The notes under the pieces were generated by a model. That model was not told where the DNA came from and made no database searches. It saw only the letters and a program-made list of their open reading frames with translations. From NCBI RefSeq assembly GCF_963924675.1, contig NC_089230.1, positions 496,001 to 560,000 on the forward strand: a stretch of DNA of 64,000 nt, given 5' to 3'. Both the position numbers and the translations under genes were made by a program. The stretch is from Phocoena phocoena. Its lineage: Eukaryota > Chordata > Mammalia > Artiodactyla > Phocoenidae. Numbering within the stretch: position 1 is the stretch's first letter; every line of letters starts with the position of its first letter. This document shows, piece by piece, positions 32,758-45,269 of the stretch.

Positions 32758-34037
32758 ACACCTTAGTGCTTTATTTTAATGAACAGGAAAAAAATTTTTT
32801 TTGAAAATCTGTAATAACTTTCATAGGTTCACACTCAGCTTTAGACTTCTCACCCTACTTTTTCCATAAGATTTTATGTCTTTCAACTACAAATTTCCTA
32901 TAACGAAGGTTCACAGAAACTTGACTCCTAGACTCAGGGAAGAATTTCTTTGTTAACCATCTTCAGTCTCTTTTCTTTTATCCAAGAGGTAAACCTGTTT
33001 TCAGGGGGTCCCACTTCTTCCCCACGAAGGGGGCTGGTGTTGGTAAAACAAAGCCCCAGCAGCATTGTTGGGCAAACAGGTGGCTTGATTTGTTTGCACT
33101 CTACATGTGGCAAACTCGGGGCCCAAAAGCCCTGGAGCAGAATTCTGCACACGCTTCCCGTCTTGGCCCCCAGTATGATCTCTTCTGCACGACAGAGGCA
33201 GAGGTGGGATTCAGGTCTGCCGTAGCTTCTCCACCCCAACTCACTCCGTTTCCCTGCACCCGGGGCAGGGATGGAGATGGAATACTTACAAACGGCCCAA
33301 ATGATGTTGCCCGTTGAGCACCCCTGCTACCCTCTCCCGAGCCAACCTGCCCGCCACCTTCCAGGGGCGTGCATCCTGGAGGACAGGCCACACGGTCAGG
33401 CTTCCAGGTATTGGTCACTCCACTTACGACGTCTGCCGATGGCTGCAAGGCCGGCTGTGATGGAAACAGCAATGCAGGCTCCCTCGAGGTGGGACCGGCT
33501 TAGGCTTGCAGGGGAAGAGGATGGGTTCAGAACTGGACACTTGAAGTTTGCAATGCCTTGTGGTATCTAAGTAGAGATATCCAGTACTCTTAAATAATCC
33601 ATATCTCAAGAGAGATCGGGGGCAAAAATGCAGACTTTGGGCCATCAGAATATGGTTCTCCATTACAACTGCGGGAACGAGTGGGAGAAGGTGCAGTTAT
33701 AAGGGAAGGTGGTCGGTGACGGAACAGGGGGCCTCCAACATTCGGGCACATGAAGAGAAGAGCATTAGAACAAGAGAGAGGGTGGCATCAGGGGAAATGG
33801 AAAAGGAGAGGCTCTCGGGAGAGAGAAGGGGGATGGAGACCCAGGGGCCCCCGCTGGATTCGGCAACGAGGGTGCATCGTAGCAGCATGGCTAGAGCAAC
33901 GGCGGTGTGCTAGCCAGGTGGAGGAGGGCTTAGGGGAGAGCACAGAACGGAGGAGACTTCGGCCGTCCCGTGACTTAGAGGGAGGGGAGAAGAGACGGGT
34001 TTTAATGCCTCTGTTTGCAGATAGAGGAACCCAAGCA
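32758..34037. other. Unique and possibly ancient repeat sequence
   Basis: AT-rich at the left. Around 33520-33620 the text (gaactggacacttgaagttt, then a ctaagtagagatatccag block) resembles a common ancient mammalian interspersed repeat whose name I cannot settle. No exon is seen. Confidence 0.45.
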
Positions 34038-34475
34038 ACATGCCATTTGCAGCAACATGGGTGGACCTAGAGATTGTCATACTCAGTGAGGTAAGTCTGA
34101 CAGAGAAAGACAAATATCATATGATACCACTTATACGTAGAATCTAAAACATGATATAAAAGAACTTATTTACAAAACAGAAACAGACTCACAGACGCAG
34201 AAAACAAACTTATGGTTACCAAAGGGGATGGGTGGAAGGGATAAGTTAGGAGCTTGGGATTAACAGATACACATACTGTGTATAGAGTAGATAATCAACA
34301 AGGACCTACTGTACAGCACAGGAAACTCTACTCAATATCTTGTAATAACCTATAATGGAAGAGAATATAAAAAAGATTATGTATTTTTACACATATGTAT
34401 AACTGAATCACTTTGCTGTACACCTGAAACTAATACATTTTAAATCGACTATATTTTCAATAAAAACAATTTTTT
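34038..34475 (+). mobile_element. L1 LINE 3' UTR fragment
   Basis: Diagnostic order on the plus strand: tgccatttgcagcaacatgg, gtggacctagag, a tgaggtaagtctgacagaga block, a ggttaccaaaggggatggg block, and a 3' end with cactttgctgtacacctgaa then attttcaataaaaac. It is 5' truncated with no ORF left. The sequence type corresponds to the inverted fragment at 4705-5297. Confidence 0.92.
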
Positions 34476-35720
34476 AACGTGCCCACCAAGACCTTTGTGC
34501 GGGGAACACAGCTGAAGCCAGCAGAGAACGCTGCAGAGCTCACCAACTTCTCAGTCTACTGTGAGGTCTGAACATTTTTAAGAAGAAGGTTTGAAAAGAA
34601 ATGGGCTTATTGTCGCCCTACACCCTCGGTTTGTGGTTTTTATCCCCCAGCGTCCCCTGCCCACCACTCACATGACCCCACTTCCCCACGGGCCCAGACG
34701 CAGCCCTGAGCGTGGTCACGTGACACGACCGGTGCTACAGGAAGGAAATCCCGGCAGGCAGACCGCCCCCCAACGCGGCAAGGCTGTAGACCTGTGCGGG
34801 GGGCGAGGGCTCTCTCTGCCTTAACCTGGAACCCAGACCTTCCCGACCCCGATCCTACAACTTACAGCAGCTGGGCTGCATTTGAATTTGCACTTGTGGA
34901 GGTTTGCCAAGGAAAAGGAGCATAGAAGGGGTAGTGACAGCGGGCAGAAGAGGAGTGACGCTAGGGTAGAAGGGTCAGGATGGAGACCGTGCTCCATGAC
35001 GAATGTGTGGACCAAGCTCAGCTGTGCCTTTTTATGCCCGAGATCAATAGGCCGCAGTGCGCATGGCCATCGCCAAGCAAGGGTAACAGCTGCTGATGTG
35101 GAGGCCCGAGCGAGCCCGTGGGTCTGGGGGTGCAGCTGGCTGCTGGTAGATTTGTTACCCTTGACAAAGTGACATCGCAGGGCCCTCGGGGCAGGAGAGC
35201 GGGCTTTCCTCCAGGCAAAGGCCTGTGGGGCTTAACGTGCAGCCGGGCAGCCCTGTTCTCAGACTGGCTGAGAGCGTCGGTGCTGGGAACAGCTCAACTC
35301 TCCCTGAGCTCAGACAGCAGAGAGAGATGCTGCAGGGAGATGTCAAACGGTCAGTTCTGCAAAGACGGGCGCTCAGGCCAAGCTCCTGTGTCAAAGATGG
35401 AATTCTCTGTACAACGTGAGTCAAGGCAACCTACACCCGTTACCGACGACCTGCTGAGTGTATGTCTCCCTGTCCGGCCTTCAACAAGACACACGAAGAT
35501 GGCCTCGTCTTGCAGGAAGTAGGAAGAGAACTGACGCGGCTTCTCCTGTCTCCAGGTGGTCTGTGCTCCACGGCAACCCGCCCTCCGTCAGCTCCGCTTC
35601 TGAGATGAGGGGCCTGTCAGGGGCAGGATGGCAGGGCACAGCCCCACCGTATGCCAAGGGCAATGCCAAGGTGGCAGCCATTCAGAAGTGGAACTCACGG
35701 TGCTAATCCTTTGCTTCTCA
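34476..35720. other. Unique sequence, no gene seen
   Basis: Moderate GC content. Short open frames (up to 134 codons, 35118-35522 plus) lack domains. No named repeat is recognised. Confidence 0.5.
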
Positions 35721-35883
35721 CCGTCCACTAGAACTTCCTTTGATTATGGAAACATTCTGCAGCCTGCGCTGTCCAAGCCGGTGGCAGGTGGCTACTGCAA
35801 CCGAGGAGATGAATTTTACATTTCATTTCACTTTACTTAACTTAAATGGCCACACGTGACTCGTGCTACCACACAGGACAGCA
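35721..35883. mobile_element. Non-autonomous hAT-like DNA element
   Basis: The left end ccgtccactagaacttcctt and the right end acaggacagc are imperfect inverted versions of the ctgtcca-type terminus of a common mammalian hAT-Charlie derivative. The internal gctgtccaagccggtggcag and ggccacacgtgactcgtgct blocks fit the same family. The exact family name is not certain. Confidence 0.65.
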
Positions 35884-36180
35884 GGGGCAGTCGCTGGAGC
35901 TCTTGTTTTATTTACAGACTTTCAGGTCCGAAATGTATCTGATAGAGTCTGAAGGTGACAGGGAAAAGTGCATTAACCTCGCTAGAAACTTTATCTGGAC
36001 GAGACTAACGAAGACAAAGAGCAGTGGTAAGCCCTTGTATTATTAAGTTTGTATTTTAGACTGTGCTTTATTTGGGACAATACTCCTTAAAATTTCAGTC
36101 TTTTGCTTGGTTGCCTCCAGAATTCTGAAGACTGAGAACTCCCAAGGTGTGCCGCGAAGTGCCGGCGCCCAGAGGAATAA

Positions 36181-36228
36181 ACGTCTCCTAATAATTACTC
36201 CTAACGTCTCCTAATTACTCCTAATGAA
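36181..36228. repeat. Short tandem duplication rich in TAATTA
   Basis: acgtctcctaataattactc plus cta is followed by acgtctcctaattactccta, which is two copies of an about 20-base unit differing by a 3-base indel. The 48 bases contain several TAAT/ATTA cores. Confidence 0.85.
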
Positions 36229-36411
36229 CAGCTGTTGAGAGTGAAGCCTGGTCAGCTGTTTGTGTTCATCACAGACATTTCACAGGTGATGAGCAGAGGG
36301 TCAGGCTCCAGAGGGGAAACCACACCACGGGGTCTGCCCCAGACGATGGATCAGGGGCTGGAAGGGACCTGGCAAGGTCATTAGGTCGTTAGCTCCCAGC
36401 TGATCAAGACC

Positions 36412-36860
36412 GTGTACCAGTTATCTGTTGCCGCGTAACAAATTCCCCCAAACGTAGCAGCTCATACCACAAATACTTACTATCCCACATGATTAATGGA
36501 AGTCTGGGAGTGGTTCTGTCAGGCGGGTCTGGTTCTCGTGAGGCTGTAGTCACCCGAAGGCTTGACAGCGCCCAGGACCCAGGACCCACTTCCGAGATGG
36601 CGCATAGCCATGGCCGGTGGCAGGAGGTCACAGCCCTGACCACGTGGCCTCTCCCAGGGTGACAGGGCATCCCCACGAAGTGGCAGGAGACGTCCCTGGG
36701 AGAAGAGATGCAGGTGAGAGCAAGCGGGAGGCCAGGGCAGCCTCCGTGACGCAGCTGGGGAGTCATGCAGTATCACTCCTGCATGTTCTACGGGCCACAC
36801 AGACCAACACGGGACAACATGGAGGGTGTGAGCACAGGGGACAGGCTCACCGGTGTGATC
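36412..36860 (-). mobile_element. LTR-like old repeat (MaLR/MLT-type, tentative)
   Basis: The block accagttatctgttgccgcg, then acaaattcccccaaacgtag and cagctcat, later ggcttgacagcgcccaggac, acttccgagatggc, gtggcaggaggtcac, and acacagaccaacacgggaca near the right end, follows the order of a frequent mammalian LTR-type repeat read in reverse. Identity is moderate and the subfamily is not assigned. Confidence 0.6.
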
Positions 36861-37189
36861 TCGATGACACTTCACCCTAACTTCTCATGTCTATCCTGGT
36901 TGCTGATTTCAACTTCTCTCCGTTTTAAACTCCATCCAAGTTTAGGTAACACATCATCTCCTTTCAAAGTAAGAGACGGAGTTCCCGTCCATGAAGAAAG
37001 CCCTCGTGGCCTCCCAAACCTCACCCTGCTCAGTCATCACCCCATTTCCTCAGGAGCCACCCCTCCCGCTGTCCATCTGCCACCCACGAGCCGTGGCCGC
37101 ACCTGCTGCGTGAGGAGACGGTGCTGGGGTAAGGCAGCGCCAGCGAAGCCGAGGAAGAGACCAAACCGCGGTGCTGTGTGCACCGAGTG

Positions 37190-37290
37190 TTTGCTTATTC
37201 AGCACTTATTCACCGAGCCCTACTCTGTTCCGGGTGGTACGTGGTGCCCCAGGATTCAGGGTGAGTAGCGGTGCTTCAAAGAACCCAGCC
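37190..37290. mobile_element. L2-type remnant
   Basis: ttgcttattcagcacttatt, then accgagccctactctgttcc and a gtgccccaggattcagggtg end resemble the widespread attcaacaaatatttattga-type L2/MIR end. It is short and diverged. Confidence 0.5.
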
Positions 37291-39309
37291 TCACCCCAGG
37301 TTTACCTGGCAATGTCACAGTGTGTAGATTTTCCTCCCTTAGATCTGAATCAACTCTTTTAATTTCCTATCTATGGTGTTATTTATTTTTAAAAAAGCAA
37401 GCAAAACAATACTCCAAAGCACACTGCAAAGCCAAAGGATCTGAGGGTGTTTCTCATGGATTTGGTCAAAAGCAATCTGGAATCCCTACAGGCAGCCTTT
37501 ATGACCCATGTTTACAATCTTTACCAAATCTCGGGCTTGAAGAGCAGGCCAGGCATGTGCCACAGGGACGCTGCAGGGAGCAAGGAGGAAAAGCACGCCA
37601 GCAGTTTGCGCAGCTCCGTCTGAGTGTCTGCCCCGCGGTACAAACCACTAAACATCTTTAAAATAACTTTATTTAAAGAACCCGTATGGACATTTGAGCC
37701 CATGACATAAACAGACCACAGGGGGATTTTCCCTCATCTCTGTTTCTCCCCATCTCACCCATGTGCTCCAGGAATGTTTAAGTTAATCACTAACTTGCGT
37801 TGTTCACAGCAGAACCCAGCAGAGAGTTCAGGAAAGGAGCCCCCTCCTCCCTCCTGAGCCTGCAGCTTCAAACCCAGCTGGATCTGGGAACCAGCGCGAA
37901 CCTCGCACTCCCACGTGGACTTGCCGTGCAGACGTAGGTGACGATCCCCAAAGGTCCCTCTCAGGGGCTTCCTCGCTCTGACACTGCTGCAGTGACCCAG
38001 AAGCCCAGGTGAGGCCCCCTCATTCTCACAAGTAGACACTTGAAGGGGTGCCTCTGACCATCTCTAGGCCACAGGTTTGGATCAATTAGGAAATGAATAG
38101 ATCCTTTATCACTCAGTCTCTCCCCCCAGAAAACCATCTGAGAGATGCCCAGAATTGGAGGATGCTCAAAGGTGCCCAGATGAACCACACAGAACTCCCG
38201 CTACCCACGGGTACTCACTCTGGACACAGGCTTGGGTGAGGTCGGCCGTAAGTCAAGAAATCCCTTCAGGAGCTGGACGGGACTGTGTCTTCAGACAGCG
38301 TCTTTCAGGAGCAGGTTTGGCACACCTGCCTCTAGGTGAGGCAGAGTAAGACCTGCTGCCTGTCTTTCTACATAAGCCTTTACAGGGATGTCACTGATTC
38401 TCCTACATGTCACCTTTGGCTGGCTTCTCTCCCACCAGCAGAGTTCAGTCATTGGGACTGAGACCAAGGAGCTGCAAAGCCTCAAACATTTACTACCTGG
38501 TGTTGCAGAGAAAGTGCGCTGACCCTGCTCTGGGTCACCGCGTGACAGATCATTAACTCGGCCGCACCAACACCAGACACGGATTTATTAAGCTTCTCAT
38601 TGCAGGTGCCTGGGCCAGGGGTCGACAGAGGTTTACAGTCACCTGCTGTCTGACAGCCGTGAGCTGCAGAGCTGGGAAGGGCAGCCAGGTCCGGGGCAGG
38701 AGGGTGCCACGGGGCGCCAGGCGGGAAAGGCCGGCCCACAGCTCCCTGGACCACGGGCAGTGGTGGGGACCCCGGCCCTGACTCCCTGGGGAGCTCGGCC
38801 TCCTCCTCAGGGTCCCTGGCTTCAGATCTGACTTACACATCACCCTCCTCGGGCTTTTTCTCCTCTGGGTTTATCCCTCCTTCTCATGTAAATTATACTT
38901 GTTGAGCTCCTACTATGCACTGAGCACACAGTAGGACAGTGGAGAGCACTCTGCAGTGTCACAGGGTGGGGCATCGGCTCCACACTTCTAACCATGTTGA
39001 CCAGTCAGAGCGGTTTTCCACCCAACCCTGTGCTCTGTCAGCCGGGGAGCCAGGGGGACGTTGTGGGTTCCTCTCTACACAAGCCTCAGAGGTTATGGGA
39101 CGCCCCCCAAACCCCTCATGTCATCATAAACACCCCTGTGACCACACTTCTTAAACGGAATTGCGCACTCGTTCTCACCCCGCGGTATGGGGCCATTCCT
39201 TCCAGCCGCACGGCTTACCTCACCCGTCCACTCAGGCAGGGCTTCCACAGTGTCCACGACGTGTGGACACTGTGCTGGCCGTCTCGGAGCACACAGACCT
39301 GCTCACGGG
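37291..39309. other. Unique sequence, no gene seen
   Basis: No exon is recognised. A possible small L2/MIR trace (gttgagctcctactatgcac) occurs at 38898-38935. Open frames up to 125 codons have no domain. Confidence 0.5.
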
Positions 39310-39470
39310 ACCTAGAGTCCTGCTGTTCAAACAGTGCCCGTGACCCGGCATCACCAGGAGTTTCTGGGTAAAAGCAGAACCTGTCCCACTTCATGCACAT
39401 TGAGTCCGTCTCATTTTGACAAGATTCCCAGGTGACTCGGTGCCCGTTAGAGTTGAGAGATGCTGCTCTA
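39310..39470 (+). mobile_element. MER5A-like DNA transposon remnant
   Basis: The order gctgttcaaacagtgcccgt, ccggcatcaccaggag, then gacaagattcccaggtgact and a closing gagagatgctgctcta is that of a MER5A-type hAT-Charlie element. It is diverged and lacks a clear target duplication. Confidence 0.7.
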
Positions 39471-39489
39471 GGGAAGAGCTCACACACAT

Positions 39490-39740
39490 TAACATAAAGG
39501 AAAGTGTGATCGAGGCCTCGGCTGGATGGTGACAGGGACAGTCACTGAACTCTCCGTGCACTGATTTTGTACAGATACTGTCTTACCTGACCTTTTCTAG
39601 ACCTTCATCAGGAGAGGATGTGACTGACGGATGAGACGGAGGCCTTGCGAGCTGGGGGTGTATGCAGTCCACTCAGCTGGTCCTTGCGCGGCACAGATTA
39701 GACCCAGGTTTGCCTGAACTGGAGCCCGCGAGCATCTGCC
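39490..39740 (+). mobile_element. MIR remnant (weak)
   Basis: A gtacagatactgtcttacct block, then gaggatgtgactgacggatg with agacggaggcc, then ttagacccaggtttgcctga fit the MIR order. Similarity is low. Confidence 0.45.
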
Positions 39741-42700
39741 CCCACAGACGCCCTGTCCCCTTCTCAGCTCCTGAGCTGGCTTACGGGTTGGGGCCGCCGC
39801 AGACCTCCCTCTAAGGCATTGGCCAAATTTTCTGCTGACCAGTTGGCCAGTCTCTATTCACTTTCTCCCAGAAATGTCCACGCAGACCCTCTGGCCCCCA
39901 AGGACCTGGAGGTTACTTGCGCCACTGCGATGGGTGTGTTTTCACATCCTCAGCCAAGCAACCCCAGAAAAGGTGGGGTCAGGAGGGCCAAAGAGCCGGA
40001 GAAAAGAGAAGAAGCGCAGAGACGTTCGAACAGAGCCACTGGGTATACTGTACATGTTAGCACGTGCTCCCTCTCTGCAAATTCATTGCATTTGTGTTTT
40101 AAGAATGTCCCACCCAGGAATGCCAGTGTATATTTTGAATAAAGAATAGAATTAGCTCAAGTCAAGCCATGCGGTCTTCTATTGTTTATGTAAACACTGA
40201 ATCTCAAGCGATATCTCACTTTTACTTTCACTGAACTTAAAAGTCTTATATTAACAGGAATTAACAACCGACTAGGGTTCCGAATGGGACATCTTCTTAA
40301 ACCTTAACTATGTTAACTATCCCTTCACTATCTTAATTTCAACACCGAGGAGAAAAAAAATGCAAAGGAGACGTTCGAACAGCCTTCCAACTTCAGCAGA
40401 AATTCAGACACTGACCCGTGTCCCTCTGATGACCCTGCTTGTGCCAGGCTGGGAGCTACGGTCCCTCTGAGCTGTTGGCCGGAGCAGCTGTCTGCCTGCC
40501 CGGGCGGCAGAGCGGGGGCAGCCCCCAAATACACAAAACTGCTTGGGAGGTCGAGTGAGAGAGGGGCCTGCCCCCGGCCCGCTCAGCAGGGTCCCATTCC
40601 TGGGTGGGCAGGTGCTGCTGGAGAAGAGCCTGGTTCAGGGACAAAATGCACGTGCCACGCCCCTCGGGGGACCGCGCCACGCCCCCAGGGGACCACGCCA
40701 CGCCCTGGGGAGGAGCCTCTGCGCCAGCTCCTCCCCCGCAGGCCCTGCAGCCCCGAGTCCTTATGGCGCCGACGCACAGACAGCGCGGTGCTGAGAGCGA
40801 GGCCTGCGTGGCTGAAATGCCCCGGGGTACCAGCGACACGCTCAGTGGCAGGGCTGCCAGGACCCATCAATCTGCACGAGCAGGAGTTATTGTTCATTTT
40901 GCCATCACCAAAATGCCAGTTCATTTTGGGCTCTTTAATGCATGTGCAAATATTTTCCAGAAAACTAGTTTTTATTTGCATATTAAAACTTTCCCTTTGT
41001 GCTTTGTCTCCAATAAGTTCCAAAACGTATATTTGCATAATGTGATATTTCTTGCTTTTTCTCTTTGACTTACACCTAGTCAACCCTCCACCTAGTTGGT
41101 ACCACAAACACGTGTTTCGAGTATTGTCTTCTCTTGCTTTTGTTGTTCTGTTTCAGCTGATTTGTTCATAGTAATAAATACAAATGTCATTTTACTCCTG
41201 CTTGATATAAACTTTAAAGGGTAAAACTTTCATTTCTCTTGATGGAAAACGTCAGCCCAAAGTGGAAGCCAAACCACAAAATGTTTCCCTTTTCACAGCA
41301 GTGGGGTTTCTCTTGTGGCAGCTACAGCAGGACAGTATGAATGAACGTGGACCCAGGCCAGGAAGGAGCCCTGGGGCCACGGCCATGGGGAGGACACAGG
41401 AGTGGGCCCAGAGCAAAGCTCCTCCGACCACAAAGTTCTCTCGAAGAGTCAGCTGCCCGGTGCCTTTTAAACAATTCCGTTTGCAATCACCCAATTATAC
41501 TCGCTTTTAGCTATACATCGGCTGAGTAAAGTGAGGGGCGTGACTGGTGACTCTTCTCATAAGAAGAACCATGGTAGTTACACATCCGCAGCATCGGCCA
41601 CAACAACCCAAACCTATCCGTAATGCATGAAGCCCAGATGCTGTGCACAACGGTAAAGGCATCGCTATAGACTCCCGACTGCTCAGCTAGAATTAAACCT
41701 CTCACTGATTGATGTCCACTCCCGGTCCTAGGATGCAGTTTCTGTTCTCACATTTGTTGATCGCCCACTACATGTGAGGCAATTCACGGGCCAAACCTAG
41801 GCTTTCTTCACAACTAATCTTCTTCTTGGAAAAAAGTCTCAAAGGTCAGAAACTGAGTAGTCACTACTGTTAATTTATACCCATTGGATAATAGCTATAA
41901 TAACAGACAATGATGTAACCATTCAAGGGAGAGGACAGTCACCCTGGGCTCACAAGGTCACCAACAGTTTCACAAGGAGACGGACCTGGGCAGAGGGTCT
42001 GGGTGCAGCTCTGGAGGTCAGTGGGCAGAGTCCACACATGGAAGGAGTTGCCACGAGGAGCAGCTGGAAGGGTCCACGTCCCAGGGAGGCATGTGGAGAC
42101 CGGCCAGCCCAGAGCAGGGGAAATAAAGCCCTTTCCCACAAACGCATGTCTTGTTTGCCAGAGTCCAGCGAAATCACCCTTGGGTTTTCATTCAGGACAA
42201 TTCAATGACCAGCTATTGAGTAATATGCCCGATTGTCTCCATTGCATTGATTGATCTCTAATGAAACAGAATAAGTAGGTGGGACGTGTCCAGGTATTCC
42301 AAGCCTGACAACTGTGGCTTCTAGGCAGTAGTGGCTCAGGAAAACAGTCAAGGATATGGGGAAAAGCCTTGTCCTCAAGACAGCCAGTTCTTCCGGGGGT
42401 GGGGGGGGGTCTCACTGGGCCTCCTGAGGGCAGGGCAGGGTTCTCACCAGTGGTCGCCTGCTACTCATATTGAAGGCCCAATAAATCAGCTGATCGATTG
42501 ATTCCACTTGAAACACACCACCTTGCCTAACACTCTGTGAACACCCAGGACCGCTTCAGCAGCCCACCCTGAGGAGCCCCTTCCTTCCAAATTTCCAAAA
42601 GACTAAGGGACGCCTGAAGGAACGATGGTCTCTCTAGAGACCAGCCTCTGAGGACGAAGGGGCTGTGACGGATTCAAGTCTGGATCCAGATTCCACGCTC

Positions 42701-44060
42701 TGTTCGCTGGGCTGGACTCACTGAACCCTGCGGGCATTTCCCTCCCCTGAAGCCACCGGGCTCTGGCCTCCCAAGAGGAGCCTCTGCTTAGCCCGGGCTT
42801 TGTCCCCTCGTGATCTTTATTGACTGCAGAAAAGGAACAAATTCCGTAGCCTGAGGCTGTCTGAAGGTGACAAGTGAGTGGTGGGGAAATAGCCTCACTG
42901 GCTGGGTCCTCGTGCTTCCGTGCTGACGGCAGTGCAGCCGCTTCCGGAAGGTTCAGCCCTGGTGTAGTGGGAAGCAGGTCCTCATGGAAGCGTCTTCTGT
43001 GAGTACAGAGTCGGCAGACTGATACATTTAGGCTGAGCATTTAGGAGAGACCCTGCAGCAAACTGAAATATGGCTGGCGGGTGGAACCCAGGTCTGGCGC
43101 CCCATACGGACACTCCCAGGTGACACGTGTGCGTTGCCTGTCATCTGACCCACGAAACATAGCACAGGTAGCCCTGGGCTGTAGCTTAGGTGACATTTCC
43201 TGTCTAGGACCAGACAAAAGAGCAGGTGTCCTGGCTCGTGAGAGAAGACGCCTCAGGTCTCCGGGAAACAGGACACTCTAGAGTGTGCAACCCCACCCCA
43301 CGCCGGCTGTGTGTGTGTCACTCCCAGCACGTGTGCTTGCGCTCCTGGACGGCTTTCGGTGAGGGGTGCATCCTCGTGGAGGGGCCGGACTGCCAGGCCA
43401 CTTGCTTGTGCAGCCACATTTGCCACGAGCAGGGAATATTCCTAAGCCAGTGCCCGTGGTCGGGGGGCGTCCTGGGATGGAGGCAGGTCAGCCCCACCCC
43501 AGCCCTGTGGATGACGTCCCAGACGGGCGTGTTCCCAGAGCGGAGTCAGAGTGACCAGGGAGGGAAGAACCTGGGCCCCTGCCGGAACACAGCCCACAGA
43601 CATCGGCCCTAAGTGCCGTGTCTCATCCAAGAAGGAAGAAAAAGGTCGAAAAGTTCAGGCAAAATTAGTGGCAGATGCATTTTTTAGGAGATATTTTCTG
43701 TAGCTCCAAAATTGTGCCCAAATCTAACACAGATCCTCAGACCCTAAAAAACCGAATGATTTCGAGTTGTCCCGAACATTTCCCAGTCACGGGGAAGAGA
43801 GCGATATTCTAACCGGAGGGAGGGTGGTCGCTGCTTGAATACCTTCTTACCAGAAAGTCACACTTCAGACTCGGGGTTTCCCATGGAAGCGGAAAAGGGG
43901 CAAAGAGCAAACTTCAGGGAACTGTCATTGCTGAAGCTGTCATGCGTCAGACAGATTTCAGGGTAAGCAGGTTATAGTGAAGACACATTTCAAACATGGA
44001 GACGATGAAATAGGCTGCCTGCCTTCCTTCAAGAACCAGGACGTCGCCCAGGAAATGCTG
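39741..44060. other. Unique sequence, no gene seen
   Basis: AT-rich near 40040-40340 and 40900-41240, GC-rich elsewhere. A CACGCCC-type triplication at 40655-40713 is listed separately. A diverged L2/MIR-like trace may lie at 41750-41830. Open frames of up to 174 codons (40583-41107 minus) overlap frames on the other strand. Confidence 0.5.
40655..40713. repeat. 2.7-copy tandem repeat of ~21 bp carrying CCACGCCC
   Basis: Units ccacgcccctcgggggaccg, ccacgcccccaggggaccac and ccacgccctgggg follow head to tail. Each starts with a CCACGCCC motif, a KLF/SP-type binding core. A role is only inferred. Confidence 0.8.
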
Positions 44061-44205
44061 TGTGTGTTATGCAGAGGGGCTACCCCAGACTCACGACATG
44101 GGAATCAGATCAAGCCCCAGTTAACCATGACAGGTGTGTGATGCAGAGGGCTACCCCAGACTCACGACATGGGAATCAGATCAAGCCCCAGTTAACCATG
44201 GCAGG
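44061..44205. repeat. 72-bp tandem duplication, near identical
   Basis: Copy 1 (about 44061-44133) and copy 2 (about 44134-44205) share gctaccccagactcacgaca, tgggaatcagatcaagcccc and agttaaccatg. They differ by an indel near gttatg/gatg, one G in the gagggg run and one substitution near the end. The high identity implies a recent event. Confidence 0.95.
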
Positions 44206-45269
44206 CTGTAAGAGAACGAGCTAATCCACTTGGACAGGAGGGAGAAATGATACGTAGAACCTGGAACGAGGGGGAGAAGATGATTAGTATGTGCAGGTGA
44301 CATGATTTGTGTGGAAAACCTTTTGATGACAGGCGGGTGCGGGCACGGAGCGCCACGTAATTGGTGAACAGAACCAACAGGTGACGTGGGCGGCCAGTGC
44401 TGGGATGTTGGAGAACAGCCTAGGGGGCAGGAGTGGGTGGGGGGAGGAGGGCGCAGGGCAGGCAGCACCCACCCCAGGCCTGCTGCCCAGCACACAGGGA
44501 CGCTGCCCCCTATGGGGTTTCCAGCAGGGGCAGAGCCTGGACTGATTCCCAGGTTTCAAGGGTCCTTACGGGTCCAAACGGGCCGAAGGACCAGTGAAGG
44601 GTCCCAGCTGTCCCGTGGCTGCGATCGTGCTAGGATGGGCGGGCAGCCCCAGCCCTGAGGTCGGTGGGGTGGAGGGCCACGGGGGAGCCCTGGGGAAGGA
44701 GGCGCTGCCCCTTCCTGCTCGGCTTCCCTCCTGCCCCAGCAGCTCCAGACCCCAGCCCCATCCTGGAGCCTGGGCGTCACTCTGCGGCACAGGCAGGGCT
44801 TGAAGGGGGGACTGAGGAACACCCCAGGAGGCCTTCTCCACCACCTTCTGTGTCCCACTTCCTCTTCCCGCCACTCCTCCCTTGCAAGCCTCTGGGTCCC
44901 CCATCCTGCCACGCCTGTCACAGCCGCCCCGTCCGAGCCACCCACGGATTCCGAGAGGGTTCCTGCCCAGGTTTCGGGAGCACCCTGCACACGGTGAGCC
45001 CACAGGCCCCTCAGCAGCCCTGGCATTTAATCAACTAGTTGCAGCGCGCCGACAGGAGTGCACAGAGCCTGGTGTTCAGAGCGCACTCTCCCCTTCCAAT
45101 TCATTTACCATGAGCCCACGAGGACGGTGATGCACCCCCCGAGGGGATGGGGCTGTAATTGGTCCTTCCTTCTGCCAGTGCGGCTCTGAACCCCAGAGCG
45201 TGTCCTGGACACAACTGACACTCAGGAGCCGTGCGCTTTGCCCAGACGCACCCCCAAAGACTTCACCAA
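44206..45269. other. GC-rich unique sequence, no gene seen
   Basis: No named repeat or exon is seen. Overlapping frames on the minus strand (156 and 145 codons, about 44556-45026) are in stop-poor GC-rich DNA. Confidence 0.5.
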
